This document shows positions 62,329 to 64,000 of a stretch of 64,000 bases of DNA, piece by piece (within the stretch, counting starts at the first letter, position 1; the number at the start of each line of letters is the position of its first letter). The stretch covers positions 5,208,001-5,272,000 of the forward strand of contig OY751486.1 in NCBI GenBank assembly GCA_963565915.1, in the 5' to 3' direction. The DNA comes from Entoloma clypeatum (lineage: Eukaryota > Basidiomycota > Agaricomycetes > Agaricales > Entolomataceae). A program made the translations under genes and the position numbers. The notes beneath the pieces are model-generated. The model was not told the origin of the DNA. It ran no database searches and was given only the letters and a program-made list of their open reading frames with translations.

Positions 62329-64000
62329 CTAGTTTTTGAGTAGTCCGAAGTACGGGATAAACTTACTAAAGAGGATCTTCCCCAGATTCTTAGTTAAAAG
62401 GTCTGCAGGGTTGTTCACTCCTTCAATGAATTCGACCGTAATTATCCCTTCGGAGACTTTTTCTCTGACGAAGTGGAATCGCACGTCAATGTGCTTGGAT
62501 CGCTTCTCAGTTACAGGGTTGGATGCGATAAAGATGGAGCCGTTGTTATCTCCGTAGATTGGTACTGACCCGATCTGCATTCCAAGCTCGGCAAGCATGC
62601 TTCTAAGCCATGTCACTGCGCGACTGCAATCTGATAGTGCCATGTATTCTGCTTCCGTGGAAGAGAGGGCAATGGTTTTTTGCGCCGATGAAACCCATGT
62701 TACTGCTCCAGATGCCAGCGATACGAAGTAACCAGTGGTGGACTTCCTGGTGTTTTCGTCTGACGCCCAATCGGAGTCTGTGAATGCGTAGATTCCTTTC
62801 CCAGAATCACCATCGTACATGATCGCGTAATTTTTTGTTGCCTTCAAATACCTGCAAATATCCCTTGCCACTTCTAAATGGCGTTTGGTAGGGTTTGCGG
62901 AAAATTGGGACATTTTGATTACGGCGAAACAAATGTCGGGTCTTGTCCCGATCATTAAGTACAATAATGATCCGATGATGGATTGGTACTTGGATCTGAG
63001 TTCCACATTGGGTTCATCTTCAGATTTCATGGGTTTGTAGCCCGTTGGGAGTGGGGTATGGGTGGCATTAGATTCGCTCATCCCCATGCGTGCGAGAATT
63101 TTCTCAAGGTAGGGTACTTGATCAATGAAGATCCTCTTCCCACGTTGCCTTATTTGGATAGAGAGAAATTCTTTTGGTTCCCCATCAGGGACTAGGTGGC
63201 CTAGGTCCCTACATTCCCATGTTGTCATGAAGGCCTTCTTTTTTTCCAGCGTGTATTCCCGGTTTGTGCCAAGAAAAGCAGAGTCATCGACATAAATGAC
63301 GGCGATCACAGTTTCCCCTTTGGTACTTGTGTGAATAAAAACTCCCGCATCGGAGTGAAGCCAGACAAAGCCGAGCTTTTTCATGGAGGAATCGAGTTCC
63401 CTCCACCAGGCTAATGCGGCCTGCTTGAGTCCGTATAGGGCTTTGTATAGTCGGTACACGAGGTTTTCTTTCCCTTTTACTATGTAGCCCTCAGGCTGTC
63501 GCATGTAAATTACCTCATGGAGTGTTCCATAGAGGAAGGCTGCTGAGACGTCCAAGAGTGTCATGAACCACCCTTCAAGGGCTGTCAATGCCAGAATTAA
63601 TCGGACGGTCTCGTACCTCACTACCGGTGAGAAGATTTGATCGAAATCGATCCCTTCTACCTGTGAGAAGCCTTTTGCAACCAGGCGCGCTTTCAGACGC
63701 CTGTCGGATTTTTCGTTGTAAACCCATTTGTTCCTTAGTGCTTTCCTCCCTGTAGGTAGGGGTACTAACTCCGTGATCACCCCGCGGCTTTTGAGCATGT
63801 CTAGCTCTTTTCGTTCTGCCGCATACCAATCTTCTTTGTTCGGAAGAGAGTATATGTCTTTGTGTGACATTTTGATGATGCCTACTTGGATGGAGATTGC
63901 CTCCATCAGGAGATTGTTCATCCATGCCGTTTGACCGCCCAATCTACGTCTTTGATCCATTTTTTCAAGATCAGAAGCAGGGGTGTCTTCCCCATAGATG
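62329..64000 (-). CDS. pol: Copia copy 2 RT-RNase H, intact as far as seen
   Basis: One frame enters at the window end (IYGEDTPASDLEK) and runs to the stop at 62329. RT carries YVDD near 63290, and the connection and RNase H domains show TDSDWASD, SSTEAEYMAL and YGDNNGS. At the position of the second TGA of copy 1 this copy reads CGA (AAERKELDM). No disabling change is visible, so this copy could be functional if the missing 5' part is sound. Confidence 0.93.
   Translation of the reverse strand, partial: IYGEDTPASDLEKMDQRRRLGGQTAWMNNLLMEAISIQVGIIKMSHKDIYSLPNKEDWYAAERKELDMLKSRGVITELVPLPTGRKALRNKWVYNEKSDRRLKARLVAKGFSQVEGIDFDQIFSPVVRYETVRLILALTALEGWFMTLLDVSAAFLYGTLHEVIYMRQPEGYIVKGKENLVYRLYKALYGLKQAALAWWRELDSSMKKLGFVWLHSDAGVFIHTSTKGETVIAVIYVDDSAFLGTNREYTLEKKKAFMTTWECRDLGHLVPDGEPKEFLSIQIRQRGKRIFIDQVPYLEKILARMGMSESNATHTPLPTGYKPMKSEDEPNVELRSKYQSIIGSLLYLMIGTRPDICFAVIKMSQFSANPTKRHLEVARDICRYLKATKNYAIMYDGDSGKGIYAFTDSDWASDENTRKSTTGYFVSLASGAVTWVSSAQKTIALSSTEAEYMALSDCSRAVTWLRSMLAELGMQIGSVPIYGDNNGSIFIASNPVTEKRSKHIDVRFHFVREKVSEGIITVEFIEGVNNPADLLTKNLGKILFSKFIPYFGLLKN

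Larger units (their letters stand above)
61951..64000 (-). mobile_element. Ty1/Copia copy 2, 3' half (runs off window)
   Basis: The 3' LTR (61951-62260) and the polypurine tract (62261-62267, C-run on the plus strand) are followed inward by RNase H and RT of the same family as the 37264 element. The 5' half lies beyond the window end, and the frame is still open at 64000. Confidence 0.92.

Overview
This window reads as a repeat island from a filamentous basidiomycete, most likely an Agaricomycete. The evidence is 46-56 bp GT-AG introns, a KDZ-type transposase with a CxC2-like cysteine cluster, chromodomain Ty3/Gypsy elements, Ty1/Copia elements, several hAT-like and TA-inserting short elements, and decayed genes of basidiomycete-typical unknown families. 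It is almost entirely mobile DNA plus one tandem segmental duplication. I see no rRNA operon, housekeeping operon or CRISPR array.

Layout. 1-5.1 kb: an unrecognised minus-strand gene, minisatellites, a 395-bp TA-flanked MITE and an AT-rich desert. 5.1-12.3 kb: a minus-strand gene of unknown family split by a complete chromodomain Gypsy element (5624-12115, 5-bp target duplication). 12.7-18.7 kb: a KDZ transposase gene split by a 2.35-kb hAT-like element (13969-16321) whose removal restores the reading frame, and further damaged by a deletion. 19.0-22.8 kb: a second, 5'-truncated copy of the Gypsy family. 23.7-24.7 kb: a second hAT-like element. About 24.9-36.8 kb: three full and one partial copies of a ~3.7-kb tandem unit, each with a small secreted cysteine-rich protein gene and, in three units, a GFA-fold (CENP-V/GFA) gene or its pseudogene. 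This is the part most likely to hold host genes. 36.9-43.5 kb: a TA-flanked MITE, then a young complete Copia element (37264-43044) nested inside another MITE. 44-50.2 kb: relics of a transposase-like gene broken by a small MITE, and a multi-exon gene with a DUF6532-like end. 50.3-51.9 kb: a truncated relative of the first hAT-like element. 51950-52122: an 85-bp perfect palindrome abutting an LTR. 52.1-58.3 kb: a third Gypsy copy. 58.3-59.9 kb: a solo LTR inserted in a fragment of another LTR element. 60.1-61.9 kb: an LTR relic split by insertions that carry a 20-bp minisatellite. 61951-64000: the 3' half of a second Copia element, running off the window.

How the parts relate. The Gypsy family carries a self-priming primer-binding site of the Tf1 kind and a conserved 123-codon extra ORF after pol. 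The three copies share disabling mutations in a conflicting pattern, which suggests mobilisation in trans and recombination between copies. Coding decay in the LTR elements is dominated by CGA-to-TGA changes, the signature of deamination at methylated CpG. Most elements sit inside other elements, so relative ages can be read from the nesting.
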